Source: Casuarius casuarius (taxonomy: Eukaryota; Chordata; Aves; Casuariiformes; Casuariidae). From it: a stretch of 64,000 bases of DNA. Both the position numbers and the translations under genes were made by a program. The stretch is from NCBI GenBank assembly GCA_003342895.1, contig PTFA01000020.1, positions 6,155,644 to 6,219,643 of the forward strand, written 5' to 3'. Positions 35,496 through 48,452 of the stretch are shown here, piece after piece (the first letter of the stretch is position 1; each line of letters starts with the position of its first letter). The notes below the pieces were generated by a model, which made no database searches, was not told the origin of the DNA, and worked only from the letters and a program-made list of their open reading frames with translations.

Positions 35496-38400
35496 ATAGC
35501 AGTAGTAGTGTATCAGTAGTATACAGTTTAGGCATTATACAGCTGTTTCTAAAACAGAGGCACCTACACCTGTGTTACCCCTATAGCCCTCTGTATTTTT
35601 GCCCAGTTGCCCTGCATCTTAAAGTATATACTCATTTGCTCTTTGAATACATGCTTACTTGCACAGTTGATGGTGGGAATTAAAGCCCACACTGTGCTTT
35701 TGCTCGTGCTGGACCCCCCACATCTGCAGTAAGGACAGCCTTTCAACACCTTTTCCACACTTCTTTCCAGAAGACATACAAGTTCCTCGGCAGTAGACAT
35801 AAATGACTGCAAAAGAATCCTGGTGTGCCCATACAATATTGGTGGGGTTTGTGTGTGGACTGCACGAATCAGAAGAGCACATCAATCCTTTTTTGTAACT
35901 GGATGAAGCTCAGCTAACTTGTTCTATAGACCCTCACAACTGATACTTACTTGAGCAAGTGCTTAGCCTGGGCAGCTGTTGATGGCTTTTTGCTGTAATA
36001 AGACAGTAAGAAAAGAAAGAGGATGAGAAGAAAGCAACCACAAATGAAAAAAAAGAACTCTGATTCATGAATGAGAAAACACTGATCTTGGCAGTGTTAC
36101 AAAAGTAATATTTTCACTAGAATGAACTGTTCTCAAACAATTTCTCCAATATGTTAGATACAAACAAGTTCTCCTTCAGTATTAGGCATGCATGTCTTCT
36201 CTTTCCACCTCTTTTTTTCAGTTCCAAAACCAAAATTATTGTGGCCAAAAGTTCTTTAAAAATCTCAGTCTCTGTTTGTATTTTAGCTGTGTTTCTCTCT
36301 CATGGTATACCAGAGCGATGATGCAGGATGGGATCTCATTCCAGAACAATATTTCTTTTTCTCTATCCTTCTCTTTTAATAGTCCCCTGCCATAGAGAAA
36401 CTACTAGTATTTAGTGAATTTTGCTGCCAGTAGTACTCAGTTTTGGAAATGAATGAGATTTTCTTTGTCTGTCAGTGATATTAGTAACTCAAAGAAATAC
36501 TAATGCTTTGACAAACTCAGAGTAACCAATAACATATTATGGATTATTTAAACCACAAGTTAACATTTCTGCCTGTGGAAGGAAATGTGGCAATTGTTAA
36601 ACAGTGGTTAGCTTCAGAAACACTTTTAAAGTTTAGACAAGAAGCAAAGACCCAAGCCTAACTAAAACTACAAGGGGGATGCAGACAGGTGAACCAAATC
36701 TGTAGCTTGGCCAGAATTAATCCTCCTGCTTTTGTAGATAAAAATTAATAATTGCATATGATGGAGGCCACTATCTTACATTTGTGAGGAAGTCCATACC
36801 AGCTTTTATCTGAATGGATGTAATTCCATCTGTTTTCATGGGGAGGCTGAATATGGCCTTCTAATTGCAAGAGCACTGTATTAGGGACTTATTTCACTGT
36901 TGATTCAGACAAGAGACACCTGAAATTAGCACCGCTGCTCCTGAGTTGAGCCTGGTAGCCCTTTTAAATAATTTAAATAAAGATTTTGTATGTGAAAATT
37001 ACATATTATTTCCTCGTTATTCTGGGAGGGTGGCACTAACAGAAAACAGCTTCCTACTGGATATCATGAGTGCAGATTCTAACTGCATTTTGGGGGCAGG
37101 GGGCAGAATTACTGGCGAAATTCTTTTGCTCTACTATATTGGCTACATCTTCGCAACTATATTAGGGAGGCATAACTAGAAACTTATGTGTTATGATTCA
37201 GGCTACTTTAAGGCCTAGCAGTGAATATAGAGTTAAAATTCCTTTGTTACAGGAGAGAACAGGAGTTTTATCCACCCTCTCCAGAATGACAGCACTCTAC
37301 CAGGACTTACTGTCAGAACAGAAAGAACATGACTTAGAAAGCTAGCAATAAATAAATGTAGTGCTTTAATTTAATTGCTCAAAGGAGTTGAACTGATATC
37401 CCTAGCCTGATATTGTCTTGGGTTATGACACCTTACAAACAGCTTTGTTTTAATACTAAGATTTTCATCAGCTGAAATTCTACACAAACTGATTCATTCA
37501 TTGTTTTTAAATAATAACCTTGTTAACATTTATTACTATGACTAGTTTTTTTACAATGTTTAAAAAAGTGCATTCAATTCTGGCACTGAAAAAATTCTAA
37601 ATATCAGAATTATGGCATCAAAACTCTTCTAAGATCATACAGAACCATCTGAATTAGTTTCCTGATTTCCTGGCTTCTGACTTTCTTAGAAGCTCCATAA
37701 AGCAAGTACTTTTACTAAGAATGAATTCGATAACATGTGCTAAAAGTATGACAAGAAATTGGCTAAGACCCATTATATTAAACTCATTGCCAAAGTCTCT
37801 TTTCAGTGGATGTAATTCCTATTTATTACTTGAAATATTTAGAAACTAGAGAAAGTCTTAAAACATCTCTTGAAAGAAGATAATATTTCTAAAAATATTT
37901 TAGTATAGAAAAACTGTAGTCCTAGAAAGTTCATTGTCTAGAGCCCCAATCATGTAACTGATTTGGAGCAAGCAGACCTTTACTCTAAACCACTCTGTGA
38001 ACTAACAGTGTGGCTGTGTGATTGAAGAAAGCTTTGTCATAATGGATCCAAAGTAAGTTTCTGAAGCTTTAAGAGATTTGAAGAGAAGAGGGCACAGTTA
38101 TGGAAAAACAGAGCTATTAGAATATTAGAATAAAATGGGCAAATGACCTATTGTACACAAACAACTTGAACCTTTTTTGTTTGCTTTTTACACAAGTATA
38201 GGGCTTTTTAATACATTTCTCTGAACAGTACTAGGAAGTAAAATGTGGCAAGACGGCAGCTGTGTTGGTAGCACTGGGAGATTAACTGAAAGGAGTAAAA
38301 GATCTGAGAAAAAATCTGAGGGAGGAGCCTAAGAATGCACAGGAACACACAGTATCAAAATAGGATTTTAGATACAGATGTCTGCTTGTCTGTCAGTGAA

Positions 38401-40210
38401 TTTACATTGTCCCCACTACCAAAGATACACAATGCTGGAAATCTCAGACGGGAAAAGGCAAATACTGCCTGCTCTGCTTTAGAGCTGGCTCTACATCACC
38501 CATAAAACAAACAGTTGAGATTATGAGCTCTTTTTCTATAGACTAATGAGGAAATGACTAAATGTTCTAATTGAAAATCATTATTGTCAGATCTATAAAG
38601 TACGGTTTCTCTGAATTTTGGCTAAAGTCTCACAGTGTTGTGTAACAGTGATCTACCACATTTTTTCCTGGCTATGTAATAGCAAAATGAATGGTAACAC
38701 TTTACATCACTGTAATTTAGCATTTTGCATTGCCAAACAATAAACACGGGGTAGAAATTATGGCATAAGTTCAAAAAAGTTTTGTTGTCTAATTTCCACA
38801 TTTTATTTAGCATGGGAATTTCACTGGAAATATTTGAAGCATAATAGAGTTAGCATCACGACGAATAGAAATAGCATGTGAAGCATGTGAGTAAATTTAA
38901 GGAAGCAGAAAAATGCACACAAAAGCCTATGGGCTCAAGTAAATATCTTATTTGTCTTATAAAGCTAATTAATCATTTCCTGCCTTTTCATATGCAATCA
39001 TCATTATGCCTCCAAATATGCAAGTCTATTCAAGCAGCACCTTGGATTAAAACTGTATTTTCATGTGCATGAAGTAAAATACAGTGCACAGAGCACCAGG
39101 TGCCAAGTTCATATTGCTATACATAGATCAGAATGCCCAACCTTTAGGCTGCAGGTCTTATACAGTGTTCAGCTGGACAAAGTTCATTCCCAGCATCATT
39201 TTTTGGCAATGGACCAGGGAGGACCATAAGCCAAATTAATGTTCTAGTCATGTGATGTAATAGGGACCAAGGGATACTCAGGAAATGCAGTGACTAGAAC
39301 AACCTAACCAGTTTGTACTTCCTTCTTTCAAGTTCCTGAGAAATCACTAAGAAAGAGATGAGGTGGAAGCTATTTATATGACTTTTTCTGATAATGGGAG
39401 TCAACGTCAGGCCATTCAAGAGACAAATGAGACTCTCCAGAAACTTTCTGAGGTATATACCCTACCAGCTTTTGAGAAATGTCTAATAAACTGCTCATGT
39501 AACATCAGGTCAGCAATATTCAACTCTTATCGACTTGTGACAAAAAAGACTGGAGACTGTAGCCTTAGAATATAGAATATACATACAAATGTAGGATTAA
39601 ATGTTCTCATTCAGAAATTCTTTAGAACAAAAGAAACACTTTGACAAATGTGATAAAGATGGTGAAAGAAGCTCACTTGTCAGCACATTCTCCTGGGATA
39701 TTAAGGTGTAGTTTCAAATCCTTTCTCCCTCTCTCTATGCCTTCACATCCCAGGAGATTTTTTAATTACCAGCCTGAGAGTTCTTTGGCTCTCTTGCATT
39801 GAAGCTGTTCCACCTTGTGTTAACATTTAAATATTTATTAAGACTGAGAAAAGAAAGCCTCTATAGTCCCAGAGATGGTGGGGAACTCAACAAGGAGAAG
39901 ATTCCAGTCCTTCCATCCCATCAGCTTTGTAAGTCCTCAAGCCCTGCAGGCAGCTTAGAGAGAGAAATGCCCTGTCCTGTAAATCCTGATGGGTCCTTAG
40001 CATGAGCAAGGTACATGTTTATTTAGGACAGTCAAGACTAAGGCAATTCTAGATTTCAACAGAGCAAATATTCAGAAGATTTTAGAGGGGGGAAATTCAA
40101 GTGGCTGTGGACATTACACACTCTCAGCATTAGCAAAAGCTAAGTTAAAGCTTTGATTATATAAACTTCAGATCTAGTTAGCCAAACTGAGCTGCTAACA
40201 CCCTAAGACC
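35496..40210. other. Unique AT-rich non-coding DNA
   Basis: No supported gene. Overlapping minus-strand frames at 35564-35885 have no recognisable domain. A homeodomain-motif-rich stretch at about 36480-36960 is a conserved-element candidate (see findings). The rest shows nothing I can name. Confidence 0.6.
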
Positions 40211-40330
40211 TTAAGAAAATAAGAAATGCTTTTACTGGGTCAGAGAGGAGTTCATCTAGCCCAGTGTTTCATTTTCAATTGTGACAGTAGTAAATGCTAC
40301 TTAGAGAGAGCACACAAGCCTGGCCACCGT
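40211..40330 (-). mobile_element. CR1 LINE 3'-terminal fragment, antisense
   Basis: On the + strand the fragment starts ttaagaaaataagaaatg, continues with ttttactgggtcagag, tcatctagcccagtgtttc and ends in agagagcacacaagcctggcc. This is the inverse of the CR1 3' end, matching block by block the copy at 12674-12790 and the complement of the end at 16270-16330. Only the last 120 bases or so of the element remain, a severe 5' truncation. Confidence 0.85.
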
Positions 40331-40547
40331 CTCTAGGTACCTTTTTTAAAGCCTTATTTCAATGACATTGTCAATACTGCATGTTGTTGCTAAACTTGCA
40401 TATTTGTTAAGTAACAAGATGATAGAAAGAAAACATATATGATTATAAAACATAGATCAATCTGCAGCATAAAGAGAATGAGAATTAGAGGACTGCTATA
40501 GCTGTTTCCACTGAAACACAGTAGAAGAGAAAATGAGCCTTTGAAAT

Positions 40548-40665
40548 ATACATATATTTAAATATGCATATATTTATATAAATAAATATAGATATTTATA
40601 CATACTTATATTTCAGTAAGTATATATAAATACATAAAAATGTATATATAGATATATAAAATACA
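40548..40665. repeat. AT-rich low-complexity block (TATA-type)
   Basis: Degenerate (TA)n/(TATTTA)n sequence, with units such as atatatttaaatatgcatat. It may be a decayed dinucleotide microsatellite. Confidence 0.85.
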
Positions 40666-40741
40666 ACTGAAAATTGATCTGATAACATATTTGAAAAGCA
40701 GTAGTGTTAAAGCAGCAGGAATAGTTCAATAAATGCTAAGT

Positions 40742-40776
40742 TTAATAAATTCTATAATTAATAAATTCTATAATTA
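40742..40776. repeat. Tandem duplication, 16-base unit x2
   Basis: The unit ttaataaattctataa occurs twice head to tail with no mismatch, followed by the start of a third copy (tta). Confidence 0.9.
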
Positions 40777-43700
40777 GGATTTCCAAGAAGGCAGCTTACA
40801 GGCTAGTCAGCATTTTAAAGATGCAGAAATTATAATAAACAATGGGATTGCTCATGTAATCGCTTCCCAATAAATATTGAGTCTGTTAACATGGATCCAA
40901 CTGACCTCAACTTTTTATGCCTTTTCTAAATCAATATTCTTGAATCTGATTCCATCTGCTTTATCAAAAAAACCCAGCAGAGTATGAAAAACAGTCTATC
41001 AATGTGAACTTTTAAAACAGTATGAAATGAACAGAATACTGTGGAACTTCCTGCTACACAGAGTAACAAGTGCAGCTGGCTAAGCACAGAGGTACAGAAT
41101 ATTTTTCAGCTAATTCTCATGGCAAACATACAGCTCACTTATATGTTCTGTCTTTGTGAAATGTGAACACACTAGTCTGATCCTGAACCTAGTCTGATCA
41201 TGCAAACTCACTCACTGAGCTCCACTCACTCAGAAACCTGGAGTTAAAGAATGTATGTAATATGATGTTACATGATGTAGTATAGAGAAATATTTCAAGC
41301 TTCCTCTGCTTTTTTTTGAGCTGCATTCTCCCACGGAGAACCTTTATCACACCCCAATGGTGCATTTCACCCAACGGAACTGTAGCAAGGTGACATTTTA
41401 GGACTTGATTGACCTGATCGATCTGATTGGCTTGCTGTTGGCTATGAACCAGGATTATGTTTAAGAAGCTGGTAACAAATTGATTCATTAAATTGTTTTA
41501 TTTCTAACTAAATAGAAGTGTGCACTCTTATAAATTAAAGTACTAGTAGAATTGTAGGAATAGAAGATATTGATCAAAGTTTATAGACATAAATTGTTTT
41601 CTGTTTTAATTTGGCTAAGGAGTGGAGCCAGCCCTCACACCTTTGCTTACTTTATCTGGACAAGAGCTGTCAGCTACTGCAGTGAAACTATTTAGGAACC
41701 TAACTTACTGCTGATATAAACTACCAAATAATGCTTTGTCATTGGAACAAAAAGTGATATATGGAGGGTATTCCACGGATGGACTGACTGCAAACTATAA
41801 ACTGTAACGCTTTCCTTGAAAATGCTCCTGTAATTTTGGTGAACATAAACCTTGGAAAAATTTTAAACTTACCGTAATACAATTCTAAATTATTTTTTCA
41901 TGCATGAATTTATACATAAGAGTAAATAATTATTAGTTCTCATGCTCTTACACAGTAAAAATAGACCAGTTATTATCGTTATTATTTCACTGCACAGAAT
42001 TCTAACTTGGGAGCTGAAGTTTTTCACATGAATGATTTGAACATATTAATATGTGTACCACATTACTTTTAAAATCCACAAAGAAATGAAAAGCATGTAA
42101 GAACTTAATCCTGCCATTTTATTAAGGCCACGAAATACAGCAGAAAATGAGACTGCAAAGTGTTGCAAGAGTAGGCCATCAACTGCCTGTCATCTTATTA
42201 TACCATTTATGATGCAGCTCAGGAAATGCATTATACTCACAATTATTTGTCCCTAGCAGTACAAACTCCGTATATAACATCTTCCTCCAGAGTGATCTCT
42301 GATCAAGTGCAATTGCTTTTTTTCCTATGAGATGATGTGGAGTTAGACAGTACTCTACTTAGATGTGAAACAGGTACACTGAATTGATTAATCACAGAAT
42401 TTAAGAGAGATTTATCAATCAAGCTCCTAAGCTGTGCCATGGATGTCTCTTAGGGACAATACAAAGCTGGTCACTTTTGTCTATCTGCCTCCAAAAAGTA
42501 AATAGCCACTTTCCACTTCATAGGCTTAGAACCTTATCTGTTATCATGCTTCACTCCCAGGGCCATCACCATATTCACCATGTAGCCGCTTTATCAGCAT
42601 GTTCCTATGACTATTCTTACTGTGTCTTGCACTACAGAAGGTATTCCATCAAATGATATTTATATTGCGCTTATATCAGCTATGCATACAGCAACCATGT
42701 AAATACATCTAATTTTCTTTCTTTCTCCTGACTTTAGTTATTGTTTCTTGAGCTATCTAATCTCTTTAATAGTTTATTGGCGTAATGTGGAGGATCGTTT
42801 TCCGACTTGGTAACTATGTAGTTGATAGATCAAAACTATGTAAGCAAAATTGTGTCAGCAAGCAAGCAAATATGCAGGTATATATTGTTATTAAAAACAG
42901 CTTTGTGCAAATCATGATAATATATAATAGAGCACATAGTAGAAAAATAAAACTTCCAGCCAGAGCCAAGAAACACCCGAAGTACTCTGAGACACCCTAG
43001 GTACTTTACATGGACCACCATTTAAATATTTTGCATGCATTTTCAAAAAGGTTTGTTGAAGAGTCACAGGAAAATTACTCTAACAATTAGCTGTCAGATA
43101 ACAGGAAGGAATGCTGTCAAGAATAGTGATACCCCTTTGAAAGATGACTGAAGAAAGGAATAAGAAACTGCTACATGTCCACATGGCAAACTGAAAGCAG
43201 TATGGAAGCCGCATTTTCTCTTCCTATTGAGCAATGAAGAAGAAGAATTTCTGCATTTTCTGGACCTGTCTGAGGATCAGAACAACAGGATCAGAGAACC
43301 TGAGCTGTCTGCTTTTCCTCATTTGCACATATTCTTTCTTCTTATATTACTGCTTTGTGAGTAGTAAGCAGCAGGAAGACTTTAATTCCCCTTCTTGTCA
43401 TGACAAAAGCCAAATATAAAATACATATTATGAACAGCTAGCTATTCAGATCTACAAAACTGCTCTGTGACACATCGAAATGTAAAGCTTCATTTTTTTA
43501 AATACTGTCCTCATAAGGTTTAATGCTTTCAGAACTTGCTTCTGAAAGCAACAGTACACATCAACAACAGCAAGAAACCTTTTCCTACAGTGGCCATCCA
43601 TTAGATAAACTGATAAAATAGTTGGAACAATTTGTTACCAGCATTGCCTTGATACTTAGTCAGAGTGACATCGTAGTTTTAATAACATTTTCCTTCAGTT

Positions 43701-46700
43701 CCAAACTCCAATTATTCATTATAAAGGCATTACGACAGAGGTTAACATCATACTCCATATCAATTGCTAATCTAAAGACTGCCAGACCGTGGTTGGCTCA
43801 GTATTTCACAGTTCTTCATAGCTGACACTAAACATACTGAGGTTGTGATGTTTTTCCTACACAATGATTATTCATAGAGGATCTCCTTTATCAACACAAG
43901 GAAATGGATGAAAAGAAAGTTTTGCATGTTGGTAAATATTAATGAATTTAGTCTTCTAATTATATTTATGTCTCTTCAGAAGTGTTTTATTATGAACAAA
44001 TGACTAAAATTTGGATTAGTATAGCCCTGTATCTGCTAGTACCATGCATCCTAGTTAAGACAAACAATTTTTCAGAACAATTTTTAAGTGGTTTTCTGTC
44101 TTCCCAAAGAATCAGGTATCAGAGATTAATTCAAAATACCTAAAACTGTTTGTTTTAATGTAAAAGCTATTCCTTCTCTGATTTGCATATTTTGTTATGT
44201 CTTTTTAGCTGCCAATTTTATATCAAAATGATAAATAGAGCCTCTTAAAGGATTTCTTTCAATTAAGCTTTGCTTCAGGGTGGTCCTGATTTCAGTCAAA
44301 ACTAGAAAATTGATGCTTGATTTCGAAAACACAAGCCACACCAAGCTACACAAAAATAATTCATTCTAACATATTCCAGAGTTTCACTGATGTGCATTCA
44401 TGGTATGTTCCACATTTTATTAACTGTTTACATATTTTAGTGCTGTATTTCTAACAATTTATAAAATTTTTTAAAATGTGGCTACATGAAATAACACAGT
44501 TGACATGGCCTTTAATTTCTTCTTCTCTCTAATGTAAAATTTGCCAATGATACTTCTTACAAGCTAATATAACATGAATTTTTTGCAAAAATATACTGTA
44601 ACAGAATACTCTAAAACATTTAAATTGTTAATGTAATTACAGTAAGAATAATTCATTAAAACTTTTATTTTCAGTCAAGTATCACTGAAAAAAGAATATT
44701 AGAAAGAAACCAAACTAGTAAATTTAAGACATCAGGATACAGGAAATGTACTTTAACGCTTGAATGCAAAGGAAAAGCATAAGGTTTTCCAGGTCATCTT
44801 AAGATGCAACATTACATTTCAAGAAAATGTTTTTGAGGAAATGTGATGGGTTTCACATGAGTTGTGATGTTTCTAAACATTTACTCCAGATTTGTCATAA
44901 GAGTAGATACCAAAAGTTACCATGCCTACCTCTTGGTACAGTATTTACAAATTTGTTGAGATCAGAACCTCTGACCAGAAAACATCAATATCATAAATAT
45001 CTTTGATTGGCCTTAGATCCATTCACAATTGCATAGAAAGTGAAATAATAGAAGTTAGGATATATTAATATCTCTTCTTATGTACAGTAAATATATTTGC
45101 TGGGATATACTTTAATACATACTTAATAATCTTGGTCATTATATTTGCAAATGAGTCTCACTTGTCACCTGTAAACATGTGGTGCAGGAAAGCCATCTTA
45201 AAATATAAAGTAGTCCTTCATTAAGAGATAGCTAAGTACCCCCCTTCCTGTTCTCTTCCCCAATATGAAGACTATCAGCTTGCTAGTGGATATTTCCATG
45301 TTTTGATGACATGATCAAAGGCAGGACATGATCAAAAAATTTTTCTCTTTTTTTTAACCCTTTTAGATTAAATGTGTTGAAGTTAGCACCAGATACTGGA
45401 AACATCTGGGTGTAAATGCTCATATTTGAACTAAAAATGTATGAGTACAATCAGATAAGTAAGCCTATGAATGTGATCAGTCACATAAACCACTAATTGT
45501 ACTTTCAACTTGGCATCCACAAAAGTACATGTTGTATTTTAAAGAATTCAGGTTCTTTAGGTTTAAACACCAATGTTCTAGAAAGCAATGGTAAGTTTTC
45601 AGAGATAGTACTAAAATGGAATTGTAGCATTTACTGATGTCAAAGAAATGGTATTATCAATTTATGTCTTGCCAGTTTGCTGAGCAATAAGCCCATGTGT
45701 TTATAATGTACCCAAATAAACATTTATCTTACTTTTTGTCAATTGAAATAGTTTCTCCAAGCATCTTTTTAATAATTTGGCTTACCATATAATACTCTTT
45801 GGGAAAACAAATATTAGAGAATTTAATATTCACTCTAAAATAGCATTTTTAGTGAAACAAAAGAAACAGAAACTGTAAGTCACTTTCTGTTATTCTAATT
45901 TACTTAAAAATCATAACATGAAGATTTAGAATAAGAGATGAAAAACTCCTGGATGTTGTAATGTTATTGCTTCAGCAAGTATCTTACTCAGTATAATTGA
46001 ATCTGCTAGTCATGCATATAGAAACAGACTTCAAGAAGTGTTACTTACTGTTTGACATAACTATACATCAAGTTCCTGAACACTGAAGAAATGTTCTCTC
46101 ATCATCTATGCCAGTAATTAGTAATTGCATAGCATTACAACCATAATTTCCATCAGTCCAATTTCAGCCAAAAGAAACAAAGAACACTTTTCCAGATAAA
46201 AATTAAAACAGTACCAGTATGTCCTATGATATAAACAGAGCAGCTCCTGGCATACTCATGAAGAATAGAAGACATGTTACATTCATGTCTCAAAACTTAA
46301 CTCTGAACAATATAAGCCCTTTGCAGTTCTTAATTCCAGTCTCAAAAGACCAGTCTAATGGAACTGAATGCAATCACAAGAGCCATCAGCTTAACTGGGA
46401 CAATTCTCATACCCAAAACACATCTTAAAATATTTTTTGTTCCCTAGGTGAAATAAACTGTATGATTCTATACGATCAGCTCTCTTTGAGACACCCAGAA
46501 AGCTCAAAAGGGTGGAAAGCAGTGCACCTAGTCATACAGGATGAGTCAAGGGTGGGCCTAGGGCTGAGCAAGTGCACAGTGGGGCTCCGTAATGTAAGAT
46601 CATGCAGGTGTCTGGGAACAGTAACACGAGTAAGAGACACTATCCCAGCAGGACTGTGGTGCCAGAACTGACTGTCTAAAGACTCTCAGCTCTCCTCCTG

Positions 46701-48228
46701 ACTGGAGCTCGTACCAGCCTTAGTGATACCAGAAGCAATTCTTTTCATCGTTCTGTCCTACTAGCTGTCGAAGTTACTAGTGACCAGCAGCTCCAGACCT
46801 CTTCTGCCACAAGTGAAAGGTGTAAATTAGGTTCTGCGCAGCAAACCTGCTTTGCACTGAAGCCTCTAAAATCTGTAGCCACATTGATTCATTTTATCAT
46901 CACTGAGGAACATCACTTTCCCCTGTAACATCAGTATGAAAAGTTACAATTACACTTCATAGTTGAAAATAATGATGGATGAGAAATCTCCTCAAGAGAT
47001 TGTTCTTTTTTTAAGTTTTCAGTTTTGCTTCTGAAGATCTTTTTATGAAAATGGCTGAACAGCCTCACCTCACTTTTGAGGCTTCAGTGCCTGCAAATGT
47101 GCCCAGGAGAACTAATTCAAATAGGTTTTCTTCCATGATTATCAGAGAAGAGAGGAGACTGTAACTGGTTTAGTCATCTTATTTTCTCAGTCTCCCTAGA
47201 TTTCTGCATCTGTACTGGTCACCAGCAAGACAGTTTACAAGTCCTCTTTACTCTGATCTTTGGCTGCCCTCTGGATCCCTGTACTGGCTCTCTGAGCAAA
47301 CCATCTGCCCTCATGATGCAATGAAGGGAGATGTTATAAAATGCCTTCATCTTTGCCAGTCGAAAAAGAAAGAGGAAGCCGAAAACACCTGAGGGAAGGA
47401 AAATTCAAAGGACATGAGCTTGGTTTTAACAGAAGAATTCAGGGCAAAAAATAAAAGTTTCTCTTAATATTTGTCCATGTTTTAAGATACATTTAATTTG
47501 CATGTTGTGCAAGTTCTATTGAATGTATCCAACATGAGGATTCTTTCTCCTAATGGCCAAAGATATCAAGGAAGCAGGTACACACAGTTTTCTACATTCC
47601 TCCCTCACTACACTTCGCATGTATAGCCCAGAATAACAAGAGTGCTGACCTTAGGAAATCTATCAGGTATCTCCCTCATCAATATCCCAAACTGCATGAA
47701 ACCAGTTACAACTACTTATTATATAGCAGAGGTAATGGGCTATCCTACCCCTTAGGTCACTATGCCTAAAATGCCATAATTGAAAAGTATGCTGCATTCT
47801 AACTGGACAGTGTAAGAGGATTTGAATCAATGTTGAATAGAATACAGACTTCTGTACTGAGACAACCTTTTAAGACTGGATAGTAGCCCATTTCTTAACT
47901 GCCAAGTAAGTTTTTTTTTTTCCTCTGCCCACAATTTATCTCCCATTCTTCCAGTTCCAAAATGAATCACCACCAGAGTCTGACTCCCAGGCTGTTTCAC
48001 TGGTCAACACAGATGGTCATAGCCCACCTTCTGAGCAGAGTCATGGACACTCTTTCTTCTCCCTAGCTCTTCTTCACATCTGGACACGTAGTTCTGATGT
48101 ACATCCTTGTCTTCCCCTGGTTTCTGCCATTCCTTCCCTGTAGTAATTCCGTATGAACCAGGGTAATGGGCAACGAGCTCTGAGAGGAAACAGGCAGATT
48201 TCTTGTGTACAAAGAGCCATTCCCCAAG

Positions 48229-48248
48229 AGGTTTCTTTAAAGAAACCT
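48229..48248. repeat. Perfect 20-base palindrome
   Basis: AGGTTTCTTT directly followed by its reverse complement AAAGAAACCT, with no spacer. It lies 178 bases before a second, longer palindrome. Confidence 0.9.
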
Positions 48249-48426
48249 TCTAATACTCCAACTCCTAAGAACATCTTCCACAGACACTAGTGAGAAGACC
48301 AAAGTGAAGCTCTATATAGGAGTCTGTCCAATAACAATGACAGGAAACTGAGATCCATCACTACATAGCTGAATGCGCCATCTCACTGATTACTCCAGTC
48401 CACAAAAGTCAAGTAGGATGGCCAAA

Positions 48427-48452
48427 TATTTAGGGCCAGCTGGCCCTAAATA
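48427..48452. repeat. Perfect 26-base palindrome
   Basis: TATTTAGGGCCAG directly followed by its exact reverse complement CTGGCCCTAAATA, with no spacer. It is GC-rich in the centre and AT-rich outside. Confidence 0.92.

Larger units (their letters stand above)
40331..48228. other. Unique AT-rich non-coding DNA
   Basis: No supported gene. It holds an AT-rich block (40548-40665), a 16-base tandem duplication (40742-40776) and a GC-richer patch of unknown origin at about 46480-46860. Short frames throughout are unremarkable. Confidence 0.6.

Noticed and set aside
42360..42480. aatcacagaattt resembling an avian CR1 3' end (aatcatagaatcat) in antisense
   Set aside because: Only about a dozen bases match, and no CR1 body follows. 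The same applies to a similar word near 52472.
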